From CAVZBW01 sp963778465 (GTDB taxonomy: Bacteria; Actinomycetota; Acidimicrobiia; Acidimicrobiales; RAAP-2), in contig CAVZUK010000003.1 of assembly GCA_963778465.1 (NCBI GenBank), positions 124,001-188,000 on the forward strand: a DNA stretch of 64,000 bases, read 5' to 3'. The notes below the pieces were generated by a model. The model was not told where the DNA came from and did no database searches. It saw only the letters and a list, made by a program, of their open reading frames with translations. Below are positions 1 to 9,202 of this stretch, piece by piece. The position numbers were made by a program, and so were the translations under genes. Positions within the stretch are counted from its first letter, which is position 1. The number at the start of each line of letters is the position of its first letter.

Positions 1-1035
1 GAGGCCCCACCCCTCCTGGCCGTCGCACGTGCCACGGGCCGCGTGGTCGATCACGCCGAAGGGGATCCTTCCGGAGAATTCGGGATCGGTGAGGTCGTAC
101 GAGCGGCCCTCGGCCCAGTTCTTCCCCTTCCACTGACCATGGGACCACTCGGGGTCGCCGCCGTAGCCCGCACCGATGTGGATGGCGATGTGCATGAGGG
201 AGTCGATCTCGACCGTGAGGGGCTTGCCACCCTTGGCGGTCAGGTGCAGCGTGGCGCTCTCCGGGATCCGGCTGCCCGAGCGGTACTTGATGTCGTACTC
301 GGGCCAGCCGAGCTGCTCCAGGCTCCCGTCGGCCCGGACGCGCACGGCGTCGTTGAGAGTGCGAAAGCCGTCGGGACCCTCCTGGAGGATGACGACGAGG
401 GCGAAGTCCTCGAAGCGCATGGGCACGTACATCCACCAAAAGCCCTCGTTGGGGTGCTCGGCGGCCAGGCCGGCCGGGTCCGCCTCTCCCACCGGGCGAA
501 TGCCCCAGGACCGGTCGCGCGACCCCAGCCAGAGCGCCGGGTCCACGGTCTGCTCCTCGCCGTCCACCCGCAGCACGCCGCTCCACGACCCGACCTGGGC
601 GAAGCGAGAGGTGTCGAGGATCGTGCGCGTGGCCGAGCGGATGTAGTGGTGGGCCTCGTCGACCACGGGGAACGAGCCGTCCCAGGTGAGGTCGAAGCCG
701 ATCCCGTACTCGTCGCCGTCGCAGATCAGGCGCACCCGCTGCAGGGGCTCGACGACCTCGATCCGGTAGGGACCCACCTGCTGGTCGAGCCGGTTGGCGG
801 CCATGGCGTCGGAGAACCGGACCGCCCACTGCCGGTCGCCCTTGCGGACCGTCGCGTAGGCGTCGACGACGCCGAGGTTCGGATAGAAGCCCATCCCGCT
901 GATGAAAAACACGTTGCCGCTGCGGTCGTGGCCGTTGAAGTAGCAGCGGTCGTAGAAGTTGCGGTCGGTGGTGCCGACCTGAGACATGGTCCAAGGCACC
1001 TGGTGGATCGGGTACTCGTCCATCGGGGAGGTCAT
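1..1035 (-). CDS. AttH/DUF7064-like protein, C-terminus cut by window edge
   Basis: An open frame begins with ATG at 1035 and runs leftward without a stop to base 1, so only the first 345 codons are visible. The product has no signal peptide and is rich in beta-strand-like alternation. A WLGSRDRSWGIRPVG stretch and a following FWWMYVPM stretch resemble the carotenoid-hydratase/AttH-like lipocalin-fold proteins (DUF7064/7065 type) that are common in actinobacteria beside lipid and steroid catabolism genes. No catalytic residue can be assigned and the substrate is unknown. The plus-strand frame over the same bases looks like a shadow. Family placement is from recall of motifs and is moderate. 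Confidence 0.6.
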   Translation of the reverse strand, partial: MTSPMDEYPIHQVPWTMSQVGTTDRNFYDRCYFNGHDRSGNVFFISGMGFYPNLGVVDAYATVRKGDRQWAVRFSDAMAANRLDQQVGPYRIEVVEPLQRVRLICDGDEYGIGFDLTWDGSFPVVDEAHHYIRSATRTILDTSRFAQVGSWSGVLRVDGEEQTVDPALWLGSRDRSWGIRPVGEADPAGLAAEHPNEGFWWMYVPMRFEDFALVVILQEGPDGFRTLNDAVRVRADGSLEQLGWPEYDIKYRSGSRIPESATLHLTAKGGKPLTVEIDSLMHIAIHIGAGYGGDPEWSHGQWKGKNWAEGRSYDLTDPEFSGRIPFGVIDHAARGTCDGQEGWGL

Positions 1036-1164
1036 GGGGGATTCCCTTTCGGCTCGGCGGGGGTCGGCTGCGACAGGACGCTATGCCAACGGCGATCGGC
1101 CGGCACGTCCGTCGTCTTCCTGCAACGATGGCGGGCAATCTCGAGCGGGTGGAGGCACCGACGG

Positions 1165-1470
1165 ATGGCAACCCAAGTGCTGGACGATCCGGGCCGGCGA
1201 CGGTTCGAGATCATGATCAACGGGCAACAGGCGGGGTTCACGACCTACCGCAACGAGGAGGGCTCCGTCGCCCTCGACCACACCCAGATCGACCCTCGCT
1301 GGCAGGGACGGGGACTGGCCAGCCGACTCATCGGCGAGAGCCTGGACAAGCTCCGCGCCAGGGGGGCGACGGTGGTTCCCTATTGCCCCTTCGTCCGTGA
1401 CTTCATCGTCCATCACCCCGCGTACGCGGACCTGGTGCCGCCGGCCCACCGCTCGCTCATCGACGGCTGA
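1165..1470 (+). CDS. GNAT_4-type (YjdJ-like) N-acetyltransferase
   Basis: A 101-residue protein starting at the ATG at 1165. It carries the short stand-alone acetyltransferase fold: an N-terminal MINGQQAGFTTYR strand pair, an ALDHTQIDPRWQGRGLASRL segment that is the acetyl-CoA pyrophosphate-binding loop (RGxA), and a PYCPFVRDFIVHHP motif near the C-terminus typical of the GNAT_4 family. The usual family length is 90-110 residues, so it is complete. The frame stays open far upstream only because of high GC, and the internal ATG matches the family start. Family members act on small molecules or proteins; the substrate is unknown. Confidence 0.8.
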   Translation: MATQVLDDPGRRRFEIMINGQQAGFTTYRNEEGSVALDHTQIDPRWQGRGLASRLIGESLDKLRARGATVVPYCPFVRDFIVHHPAYADLVPPAHRSLIDG

Positions 1471-1510
1471 GGGCCGCGCCGGCGACTGGGTTGCTGAGGG
1501 GTGGCCTCCG

Positions 1511-2200
1511 TCAGGGAGAGTCGGGCGCCACCACGAGCGCCAGGGCGAACCCGTCGTAGCCCTTGGACCCCACCGTCTGGATCTCGGTGGCGACCACCCG
1601 GGGATCCGCCGCCATCAGCTCGTTCATGCGGCGCGTGCCCTGCACCAGGGGATCATCGCTCTTCGCGTCCGCCACCGCCCCTTGGCGGACCATGTTGTCG
1701 GCCACGATCACGCAGCCCGGGCCCGAAAGCTTGAGGGCCCACTCGAAGTAGTCGGGGTAGGACTCCTTGTCCGCGTCGACGAAGACGAAGTCGAAAGGAC
1801 CGGCACCCTCGGCCTCGAGTCGAGCCAGCGTGTCCAGGGCCGGACCGACGCGAACCTCGACCTGTCCCGACAGCCCCGCCCTGGCCAGGTTGGCCCGAGC
1901 AACCTCGGCGTGGTGGGGGTCGGCCTCCAGGGTCACCAGGCGGCCGTCGGGCGGGAGGGCGCGAGCGAGCCAGATCGTGCTGTAGCCCCCCAGCGTGCCG
2001 ATCTCGAGGATGGCGCGCGCACCGGTCATCCGGGCATAGAGATGCAGGAGCTTTCCCTGGTTGGGCGCGACGTTGATCGCCGGCAGCCCGGCATCGGCAC
2101 TCGCCGCGAGAACGTCTCCGAGGATCGGGTCGGGTGGTGCGAAGAGGCCGTTGATGTAGCCGTCGACCTTCGACCACAGCTCGCAGCCGTCCATGCTCAT
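1511..2200 (-). CDS. SAM-dependent O-methyltransferase (caffeoyl-CoA OMT family)
   Basis: A 229-residue class I methyltransferase. It shows the SAM-binding glycine loop (ILEIGTLGGYSTIWLARALP, about residues 60-80), the acidic ribose-binding residue in VTLEADP, and the metal/catalytic acidic pair region FDFVFVDADKESYPDYFEW followed by VIVADNMVRQG. These match the divalent-cation-dependent Methyltransf_3 family, whose members methylate catechol-type hydroxyls. The length is standard for bacterial members. It is transcribed leftward and its start lies about 140 bases from the start of the rightward AlkP-like gene, so the two may share a divergent control region. The substrate is not predictable. 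Confidence 0.9.
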   Translation of the reverse strand: MSMDGCELWSKVDGYINGLFAPPDPILGDVLAASADAGLPAINVAPNQGKLLHLYARMTGARAILEIGTLGGYSTIWLARALPPDGRLVTLEADPHHAEVARANLARAGLSGQVEVRVGPALDTLARLEAEGAGPFDFVFVDADKESYPDYFEWALKLSGPGCVIVADNMVRQGAVADAKSDDPLVQGTRRMNELMAADPRVVATEIQTVGSKGYDGFALALVVAPDSP

Positions 2201-2341
2201 TGGTTACCACGTCGGACGCGGTCGCACGGCCGGTCCGTTCGCGCCCGCGTCGGCTTGCTCACGCCCCCGTCGCGGGGCACGTTCGAGAGGTCGCGCCGGC
2301 AGGACCGGTGAGCGATCGCTCGACGCCAGGGGCCATACCCT

Positions 2342-3844
2342 GTGGAGGTGGCCCCCCTGCGCCTTGCGCCGGCTCGTCCCGCGGTGCGCGACGAAGCCGT
2401 CGACATCCTCACCGGGCCCGACCTGGATCCGATCGTCGACATGGTCGCCTGGTCCCCCGGCCGGGACCTCTACGAGGTCGCGTCGGCCGACGGGCGGGTC
2501 CGCTTCCGGCGCGAGCCGGGCGCCGGCCGGCCCGAGTACGTCGTCGAATCCGTCGAGGGCTCCAACCCGCTCGCGAGCCGGGATCCGGCAGCGCTCTCCT
2601 CGTTGGAGGAGCAGCTGCTACGGCCACACCCCCACCGGCGACACAACTCGTATCCCCACGGCTACGAGCAGTTCGCGCAGCTCTTCGACCATCGTTCGGC
2701 GCCGGACCTCTGTGTCGTCCACACGGCCTCGCACCACTGGCCGGAGGCCGGCGGACATCTGGGGGAGCACGGGTCCCCCGGCGTCGTGCAGGCTCGGGCG
2801 CCTTTCGTGGCCAGCGGAGCCGGCTTCGGGCGGCTCGGACCGGTCGACCGCTCGTGCCGGCTGGTGGACGTCGCACCCACCGTGCTGGCCCTTCTCGGCG
2901 CGACCTCGCAAGAGACCTCGGGCCGATCGGACGGAGGGGCGCTGACCGAGATCCTGGACGGCGCGAGGCCCCGGCACGTGATCGGGCTCCTCTTCGACGG
3001 CACCAATGCGAGCGTGCTCTACGACCACGCGCTGAGCGGGCGTGCGCCGAACGTGGGCCGTCTCATGGCCGAGGGCCTCTGGTACCGCCACGGCGCCATG
3101 GCCTCGTTGCCCACCGTGACGCTGGCCAACCACACCACCATCCTCACCGGGCTGCATCCCGGCCACCACGGGATCCTCCACAACGCGTGGGTGGACCGGG
3201 AGACGGGAGAGCAGGTCGTGACCAACTCGCCGCTCACCTGGCCCACCTCCATGCGGTGGCTCTCGCCGGGCGTCGAGACGATCTTCGAGTCGATCCGAGC
3301 AGCGCTGCCGGGCGCGGTCAGCGCGGCCATCAACGAGCCGTGCGAGACCGGGGCGGACTACTCCACGTTCGACCTCGTCCGCCGAGGCGAGACGCTCGAT
3401 CGCCAGCCGATGCCCGACGTGCTCCCGGACGCCACCCAACGCTTCGTCCGGCCCTTGAAGAGCTACCGGTGGTCCTCTCGGGTCGACCACACGGCGGTCG
3501 AGCAGTTCCAGGGGCTGTGGAGCGGCTTCTACCAGGGCCGGGCGTGGCCGGTGCCGACCTTCAGCTGGGTCAACTTCACGCTGACCGACGCGGCGTTCCA
3601 CGAAGGAGGCCCTTACTCGGAGATCGCGTCAGCCTCCCTCGCCGACACCGATGCCCGGCTCGGTCGCCTGATCGACACCGTCGAGCGGTCCGGGCGTTAC
3701 GACGAGACCGCCTGGGTCCTCGTCGCGGACCACGGCATGAGCCTCACGGACCCGAAGGTCTGCGGCGACTGGGACGAGGCCTTGAGGGCGAAGGGGCTCG
3801 ACGTGCGCGACGAGGGCTACGGGTTCGTCTACCTGCCGAGCTGA
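2342..3844 (+). CDS. AlkP-superfamily phosphodiesterase with permuted halves
   Basis: A 500-residue protein starting at GTG 2342. The core from about residue 213 has alkaline-phosphatase/nucleotide-pyrophosphatase motifs: a metal-binding Asp in LLFDGTN, a nucleophile Thr (about 260) in LPTVTLANHTTILTG, an Asp/His pair in FTLTDAAFHEGG and a VADHG motif near residue 462. The protein ends soon after, and the metal-binding segment normally found at the C-terminus (EHGSPGVV, then DVAPTVLALLG) lies at residues 142-186, ahead of the nucleophile. Gene order of the fold is therefore circularly permuted. No signal peptide is visible. Similar actinobacterial proteins are known to me by memory only; the substrate is unknown. 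Confidence 0.8.
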   Translation: MEVAPLRLAPARPAVRDEAVDILTGPDLDPIVDMVAWSPGRDLYEVASADGRVRFRREPGAGRPEYVVESVEGSNPLASRDPAALSSLEEQLLRPHPHRRHNSYPHGYEQFAQLFDHRSAPDLCVVHTASHHWPEAGGHLGEHGSPGVVQARAPFVASGAGFGRLGPVDRSCRLVDVAPTVLALLGATSQETSGRSDGGALTEILDGARPRHVIGLLFDGTNASVLYDHALSGRAPNVGRLMAEGLWYRHGAMASLPTVTLANHTTILTGLHPGHHGILHNAWVDRETGEQVVTNSPLTWPTSMRWLSPGVETIFESIRAALPGAVSAAINEPCETGADYSTFDLVRRGETLDRQPMPDVLPDATQRFVRPLKSYRWSSRVDHTAVEQFQGLWSGFYQGRAWPVPTFSWVNFTLTDAAFHEGGPYSEIASASLADTDARLGRLIDTVERSGRYDETAWVLVADHGMSLTDPKVCGDWDEALRAKGLDVRDEGYGFVYLPS

Positions 3845-3859
3845 CGACGCCCGGTCGGC

Positions 3860-4618
3860 TCAGCTCTCCGCCGGCTCGGCGGGCACCTCGTCGGCCGGGA
3901 CGTCCACCGTCCGGCTGGAGGTCAAGAACCCGTAGGCCAAGGCCGCGACGAAGCCCCCGATCAACGGCGCCACGATGAAGAGCCAGAGCTGGCTCAGGGC
4001 CTGCCCACCCACGATGAGGGCCGGGCCGATGCTCCGGGCCGGGTTGACCGACGTCCCCGTGAGCGGGATGCCCACGAGGTGCACGAAGCCGAGCCCGAGG
4101 CCGATGGCGATGCCGGCGAACCCTTCCATCGAGACCTTGCTCGTGGCGAAGAGGACCACCATCACGAAGAAGAACGTGAGGACCACCTCGGCGCCGAACG
4201 CCCCGTCGCCGTTCAAGTGGATGATCGAGGCGCTGCCGTACCCGTCGGCGCCGAGGCCCTGACGGCTGGTCGAGTAGATCGGCGAGCCGTTGAGGATGCC
4301 CCACAGCGTGAGCGCGCCGAGGATGCCGCCCACCACCTGTGCGATCCAATAGCCGAGGCCCTCGAGCCAGTGCATCCGCCCGGAGGTGACGAAGCCGAGC
4401 GTCACGGCGGGGTTGATGTGACAGCCCGACACGGGTCCGATGGCGTAGACCAACGCCACCAGCACCAGCCCGAACGCGAGGGCCGTGGTCACCACGCCGG
4501 CGGACGTGCTCAGCCCGGCCAGATGGAAGCCGAAGGAGAGCGTCGCCACGCCGACCGCCACGACCACCAGCACGAAGGTCCCGATCAGCTCCGCCAGCAG
4601 TTTCTTCACGTCGAACAC
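3860..4618 (-). CDS. aqpZ: aquaporin Z-type water channel
   Basis: A 252-residue MIP-family channel with six predicted membrane helices and two half-helix loops carrying HINPAVT (first half) and SVNPARS (second half). The sequence FVHLVGIPLTGTSVNPARS supplies the His, Thr and Arg that line the selectivity filter of AqpZ, which favours water transport over glycerol. The C-terminal tail is short and acidic. The gene converges on the AlkP-like gene, with 15 bases between stops, and sits head-away from the Lrp-type regulator. The start ATG at 4618 begins the canonical ELIGTF first helix. Confidence 0.9.
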   Translation of the reverse strand: MFDVKKLLAELIGTFVLVVVAVGVATLSFGFHLAGLSTSAGVVTTALAFGLVLVALVYAIGPVSGCHINPAVTLGFVTSGRMHWLEGLGYWIAQVVGGILGALTLWGILNGSPIYSTSRQGLGADGYGSASIIHLNGDGAFGAEVVLTFFFVMVVLFATSKVSMEGFAGIAIGLGLGFVHLVGIPLTGTSVNPARSIGPALIVGGQALSQLWLFIVAPLIGGFVAALAYGFLTSSRTVDVPADEVPAEPAES

Positions 4619-4714
4619 GCCGCACCCCCAGTAGATCGGTTGTCGTCCACAACGCCGCCAGCCCGTCGACGGGCCCCGACGATTATCCCCCGCCGGAGCG
4701 TGCGATGCGGTGGA

Positions 4715-5728
4715 TCACACCGCCGTGGATCCGGCCACCAAGGTGGCGTGCATCTTGACCGACCGGATGACGGGCGACGTCTCCAGTCGGGTCACTCCCT
4801 CGAAGGAGGCGATCTCTCGCGTCATGAACTCGAAGAGGGCGAAGTCGTCAGTGCAGCACAGACTGGCCATCAGGTTGGTCGATCCCGTGGTCGCGGCGGC
4901 GAAGGGCACCTCGCGGTACGCCGCCAGCTGCTGCCCGACCTCCATGACGTGTGCGGGAGCCACGGCCATCCACAGGATGGCCCGGGCTCCCAGGCCCAGC
5001 GCCTCCGACGCGACGTCGAGGTCGAAGTAGAGCACGCCCGACGAGGTCAGCTGCTCGATGCGACGGGCGACGGTGGACTCGTGCCAGTGGATGCGCGTCG
5101 CGATCTGTCGGAAGGTGTACCGGCCGTCCTCGGCCAGGACCTGGATCAGCGGCCAGTCGCTCGGCTGGAGGTCTTCCCTGGGAGCGATCCCCTCGGTTCC
5201 GTTACCGGTCGCGCCCGGGTTGACGTCGCTCCGCACGGCCCTCAGCCGCGAGACCTCTTCGTCGGAGAGATGGAGCGGGCCCGGGAACGACGAGCCGAAG
5301 GTGAAGACCCGGAGGAGCCAGTGTGCCTCCAGATCGAGGATGCGCCGGCTCGCCGGCAACTGCTGGAGCAGCAGGGAGACCCGGCTGTGGTCCTGACTCG
5401 AACGGACTGCGCAGAAGATCTCCGTCCCGCCCGACGTGAGCTGCACCCATGACGTGTCGGGGCGCTTGGCCAACGCCTCCGCCACCGGCGTCGCCGCGTC
5501 CGGCGCACACCGGATGCGCACCGCCCAGTCCGAGCGGCCGAGGCGCTGGCTGTCCAACTGGCCGACCACTCGCACGACGTGGTCGTCCACCATGCGCTGG
5601 TAGCGGCGGGCGACGGTCTGTTCCGAGCAGCCCAGGACCTTGGCCAGGCGCGCGAACGGCACCCGCCCATCCACGTACAAGGCATGGATGATCTTGTGGT
5701 CGAGGTCGTCCAGCTTGGAGGATGACAT
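4715..5728 (-). CDS. tandem Lrp/AsnC-type transcriptional regulator
   Basis: A 337-residue protein from the ATG at 5728. It contains two consecutive Lrp units. The first HTH (LDDLDHKIIHALYVDGRVPF and CSEQTVARRYQRM) is at the N-terminus with its ligand-binding RAM domain behind it. A second HTH (WPLIQVLAEDGRYTFRQIA, then WHESTVARRIEQL) begins near residue 180 and is followed by a second RAM domain. Ordinary Lrp proteins are about 150 residues with one unit; tandem forms are known in actinobacteria. It is divergent from the MFS exporter with only 84 bases between the starts, so control of that exporter is a reasonable inference. Confidence 0.88.
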   Translation of the reverse strand: MSSSKLDDLDHKIIHALYVDGRVPFARLAKVLGCSEQTVARRYQRMVDDHVVRVVGQLDSQRLGRSDWAVRIRCAPDAATPVAEALAKRPDTSWVQLTSGGTEIFCAVRSSQDHSRVSLLLQQLPASRRILDLEAHWLLRVFTFGSSFPGPLHLSDEEVSRLRAVRSDVNPGATGNGTEGIAPREDLQPSDWPLIQVLAEDGRYTFRQIATRIHWHESTVARRIEQLTSSGVLYFDLDVASEALGLGARAILWMAVAPAHVMEVGQQLAAYREVPFAAATTGSTNLMASLCCTDDFALFEFMTREIASFEGVTRLETSPVIRSVKMHATLVAGSTAV

Positions 5729-5812
5729 CACCGAGAGGCTAGGTGATGGTGCTATCGGGCAAAACCCCGTCTTCCCGTGATGCCGGCGGCGCGTCACCTT
5801 CAGGCTGGTGAC

Positions 5813-7378
5813 ATGGAACGCAAGTGGTGGACCCTCATCGTGGTGTGCACGGCGACCTTCATGCTGCTGCTCGACGTGACCATCGTGGTGGTGGCGCTTC
5901 CGGAGATCCAAAAGGGGCTGCACGCCAGCTTCGCCGGGGTGCAGTGGGTGGTCGACGCCTATGCCCTCACGTTGGCCTCCGCGCTACTCACCGCCGGGTC
6001 GTTGGCCGACCGCTACGGTCGTCGGCGGCTGTTCACCATCGGGCTGGTCGTGTTCACGGGAGGATCGCTCCTGTGCGGGGTGGCGCAGTCCTCCCTCATG
6101 CTGATCCTGTCCCGGAGCTTCCAGGGGATCGGGGGCGCCATCCTCTTTGCCACGTCGCTGGCGCTCCTGGCCCAGAGCTTCCACGGCAAGGAGAGGGGCG
6201 TCGCCTTCGGCGCCTGGGGAGCGGTCACCGGCGTGGCCACCGGTCTCGGGCCGGTGCTCGGAGGGTTGATCACGACGGGCATCAGCTGGCGGGGCATCTT
6301 CCTCGTGAACGTCCCGATCGGGATCGCCGCGGTCTTGATCACCCGGTGGAAGGTCGACGAGTCCCGCATGCCCCGCGCCGCCAAGCCGGATTGGTGGGCG
6401 TTCGTCTTCCTCACCGGGGCGCTGGTGAGCCTCGTCTACGGCCTCATCCGTGCGGGCGAGATCGGGTGGGGGGATGTCGGCGTGCCCGTCCTCCTCGGCA
6501 CCGCGGTGGTGCTGGCCGGGGCCTTCGTCTGGGTCGAGCTCCGGGCGGAGCACCCGATGTTCGACCTCGGGCTGTTTCGTGTCCCGACCTTCGGCGGCGG
6601 GCTGATCGCCGCCTTCGCGATGAACGGGTCGTTGTTCGCCATGTTCGTCTACCTGGTCATCTTTCTGCAGGACGACCTCGGGTACTCCGCGTTGCAGACC
6701 GGGGTCCGCCTCCTCGTGGTCACCGCCGGAAGCCTGGTCGCCGCGACCGTGGCCGGTCGCCTGAGCACGCACGTCCCCGTCCGCTGGCTGATCGGGCCGG
6801 GGCTCTTCCTCGTCGGCATCGGGCTCCTGTTGATGTCCGGGCTCCACGGGACGGCCACGTGGACCCACTTGGTGCCGGGGTTCCTGGTGGCCGGCGTCGG
6901 CTCGGGCATGGTCAATCCGCCCCTGGCCTCGACCGCCGTCGGCGTGGTGGCACCGGAGCGATCGGGCATGGCGGCCGGCGTCAACACGACGTTCCGCCAG
7001 ATCGGGATCGCGACCGGCATCGCCGCGTACGGCTCGATCTTCACCGTGTCGCTCCACCACAACCTCGACCGGGCACTGGCCGCGACGCCCTCACTGGCCG
7101 GACGGGGATCCGAGGTGGTCGCCGCCATCCAACAGGGCACGGCCGGTCACCTCGTGCAGTCGACGCCGGCGTCGAGCCGCGGGGCGCTCGTGTCCGCCAT
7201 TCACACGAGCTTCACCAGCACCCTCGATCTCCTGCTGGTGGTGAGCGCAGGACTCGCACTGTTCGGCGCGATCTGTGCCGTGTCCCTCATCCGCGGCCGG
7301 GACTTCGTCTCCTCCCGTCCCGAGGGCGGGACCGAGGGCTCCGAGCCTCGGCAGGCCGCGGAACCCGCGGTGGCGTAG
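5813..7378 (+). CDS. DHA2/EmrB-QacA family MFS exporter
   Basis: A 521-residue membrane protein starting at the ATG 5813, directly at the first helix (WWTLIVVCTATFMLLLDVTI). Family signatures visible are the TM1 Asp in LLLDVTIV, motif A (GSLADRYGRRR) after TM2, and antiporter motif C (GPVLGG) in TM5. Length and hydrophobic pattern fit 14 transmembrane helices, the form used by proton-coupled multidrug exporters. The C-terminal tail is hydrophilic. It lies divergent from a tandem Lrp-type regulator, a classic regulator-exporter pair. The exported compound cannot be told from sequence. Confidence 0.9.
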   Translation: MERKWWTLIVVCTATFMLLLDVTIVVVALPEIQKGLHASFAGVQWVVDAYALTLASALLTAGSLADRYGRRRLFTIGLVVFTGGSLLCGVAQSSLMLILSRSFQGIGGAILFATSLALLAQSFHGKERGVAFGAWGAVTGVATGLGPVLGGLITTGISWRGIFLVNVPIGIAAVLITRWKVDESRMPRAAKPDWWAFVFLTGALVSLVYGLIRAGEIGWGDVGVPVLLGTAVVLAGAFVWVELRAEHPMFDLGLFRVPTFGGGLIAAFAMNGSLFAMFVYLVIFLQDDLGYSALQTGVRLLVVTAGSLVAATVAGRLSTHVPVRWLIGPGLFLVGIGLLLMSGLHGTATWTHLVPGFLVAGVGSGMVNPPLASTAVGVVAPERSGMAAGVNTTFRQIGIATGIAAYGSIFTVSLHHNLDRALAATPSLAGRGSEVVAAIQQGTAGHLVQSTPASSRGALVSAIHTSFTSTLDLLLVVSAGLALFGAICAVSLIRGRDFVSSRPEGGTEGSEPRQAAEPAVA

Positions 7379-7460
7379 AAAGAACCCGTCCCCACGGGGC
7401 TCCGACCTCGGTTAGCTTTCACGCAGAGTCGTCGGCCGCAACCAGTCCGGAGGGAGAGCA

Positions 7461-8957
7461 ATGGGCCCGGATCGCATCGATGTATCTCGGCGCCAGCTGT
7501 TCAAGGGAATCGCCGCTGCTGGGGCGGCCGGTGCGGTTCTGTCGGCCGCCGATCTCGGAACGGGCCCGGTCCCGGCGCTTCTCGGCGGGACGCCAGTGGC
7601 CGGTGCCCTCGACGAGTTGACCGCGCTCCCCTCCGAATTGACCGGCCAAGTCGTCTATCCGGGAGACCCCCGCTACGACGCCGCTCGCGCGTTGTGGGAC
7701 GGACTCTTCGTCACCTATCCGCTCGTCATCGTCTTCTGCCAGAGCGCCAACGACGTGCTCAACGCCCTGACCTGGGCCCGTCAGAACGGTGTCGCGCTGC
7801 GCCCCCGGAGTGGTCGGCACAGCCTCGAGGGCTGGTCCTCGGTCGACGGTGGCGTGATCATCGATGTCAGCGCGATCAAGGGGGTCTCGTACGATCCCGG
7901 CACCCAAACGGCCACTGTCGGGGCCGGTCTCAACCAGGGCGAGATCATCGCGGGCCTCGGCCAGGCCAACCGGACCCTGCCGACCGGCGCCGAGGCCACC
8001 GTCGGCGTCGCGGGCGCCACCCTCGGCGGTGGGATCGGGTTCCTCGCCCGCTCGATGGGCTTGACCTGCGACAACCTCCTCGGCCTCGACATGGTCGTTC
8101 CCCAGGGCAAGAAGGGAGCCCGGCTGATCCACGTCGACGGTTCGAACTACTCGGACCTCCTGTGGGCCTCGCGAGGTGGGGGTGGCGGCAACTTTGGCAT
8201 CGCGACCTCCTTCACCTTCAAGACGTACCCCCTTCCGACCGTCGTCCATTTCACGCTCACCTGGGACTGGTCCAATCCCTCCGCGGTGTTCAACGCCTGG
8301 CAGAGCTGGGCGCCCGCGACCGACCCGGGCCTCGGCTGCAACTTCACCTTCTTTCCCAAGTCGACCAATCAGCTCACGGCCGAGGGCGTCTTCATCGGCA
8401 CCGAGGCCAAGCTTCGCAAGCTGATCAAGCCGCTTCTGAACGTCGGCAGCCCGGTGCTCTCGATCGAGACGCTCCGGTACGACACCTTTTACGCCAAGAG
8501 CAACTCGGGGCCCCGCCAGCTCGCCAATTGGCTCTTCACGTCGTCGTGGGCCTACAAGCCCCTCCCGCCTGCCGCCCTCACGGTCATCGAGAACTTCATG
8601 ACGAACGCTCCGGCGCCGGGGTGCAATTACTGGGCCCTCAGCTGGGGTGGCGCCACCCAGTCACCTCCGGCCGGTGGATCGGCCTTCCCCTGGCGTACCG
8701 CCCTCTACTACGCAGAGCCCGGGGCGGGCTGGGACGACGCCGCCCAGACCGGACCGGTCGAGATCTGGCTCGCCCAGTTCCGCCAGGCGATACGGCCCTA
8801 CGTGCAGGGCGCCTACGTGAACGTTCCCGACGCCGCCTTCGGCAACTGGGGCCCGCTCTACTACGGCCCCAACTTCGCGAGGCTCCGCCAGGTGAAGAGC
8901 GCCTACGACCCGCTCAACGTCTTCAACTTCCAGCAGAGCATCCCGCCGGCCAGCTGA
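7461..8957 (+). CDS. Tat-exported BBE-type FAD-linked oxidoreductase
   Basis: A 498-residue protein with a purine-rich ribosome-binding site (gggagagca) just upstream of ATG 7461. The N-terminus carries a twin-arginine signal (SRRQLFKG followed by an Ala/Gly-rich helix), so the folded enzyme is probably exported with its cofactor. The FAD_binding_4 domain follows: RPRSGRHSLEGWS supplies the His that is covalently bound to FAD in this family, and TLGGGIGFLARSMGLTCDN is the diphosphate loop. The BBE domain (YYGPNFARLRQVKSAYDPLNVFNF) closes the protein. Family members oxidise sugars, alkaloids or alcohols with oxygen; the substrate here is unknown. Confidence 0.92.
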   Translation: MGPDRIDVSRRQLFKGIAAAGAAGAVLSAADLGTGPVPALLGGTPVAGALDELTALPSELTGQVVYPGDPRYDAARALWDGLFVTYPLVIVFCQSANDVLNALTWARQNGVALRPRSGRHSLEGWSSVDGGVIIDVSAIKGVSYDPGTQTATVGAGLNQGEIIAGLGQANRTLPTGAEATVGVAGATLGGGIGFLARSMGLTCDNLLGLDMVVPQGKKGARLIHVDGSNYSDLLWASRGGGGGNFGIATSFTFKTYPLPTVVHFTLTWDWSNPSAVFNAWQSWAPATDPGLGCNFTFFPKSTNQLTAEGVFIGTEAKLRKLIKPLLNVGSPVLSIETLRYDTFYAKSNSGPRQLANWLFTSSWAYKPLPPAALTVIENFMTNAPAPGCNYWALSWGGATQSPPAGGSAFPWRTALYYAEPGAGWDDAAQTGPVEIWLAQFRQAIRPYVQGAYVNVPDAAFGNWGPLYYGPNFARLRQVKSAYDPLNVFNFQQSIPPAS

Positions 8958-9202
8958 GCCTGCAACCCAGCTCGGCGCCCGGCTCTCGCGGGGCTCCCGA
9001 TGAGCTCGCCGAGGAAGGCACCGCGACCGACCTCCTGGGAGTGGAAGAGATCCTCTAGCCGGCGCTACCACCGGCTGCAGGGTACAACGAGGGAAGCGTC
9101 AGAAGCTCCAGCATCAGACGGCACCATCCAACTGGAACTCTGAGAGAGCGGTTCCACCACCTCGGGCCGACGGACACCAAGGAGGCGATCTACGTTGGGC
9201 CG
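8958..9202. other. intergenic stretch without recognised gene
   Basis: 245 bases between the oxidoreductase and a small hypothetical gene. A purine-rich aaggaggcg at about 9179 can serve as ribosome-binding site for the small gene. No other signal was recognised. Confidence 0.4.

Noticed and set aside
43..1470. Long plus-strand frame over the first 1.1 kb
   Set aside because: Its translation is Gly/Val/Asp/Arg-rich without motifs and opposes the AttH-like gene. Only its last 101 codons (GNAT) are real.
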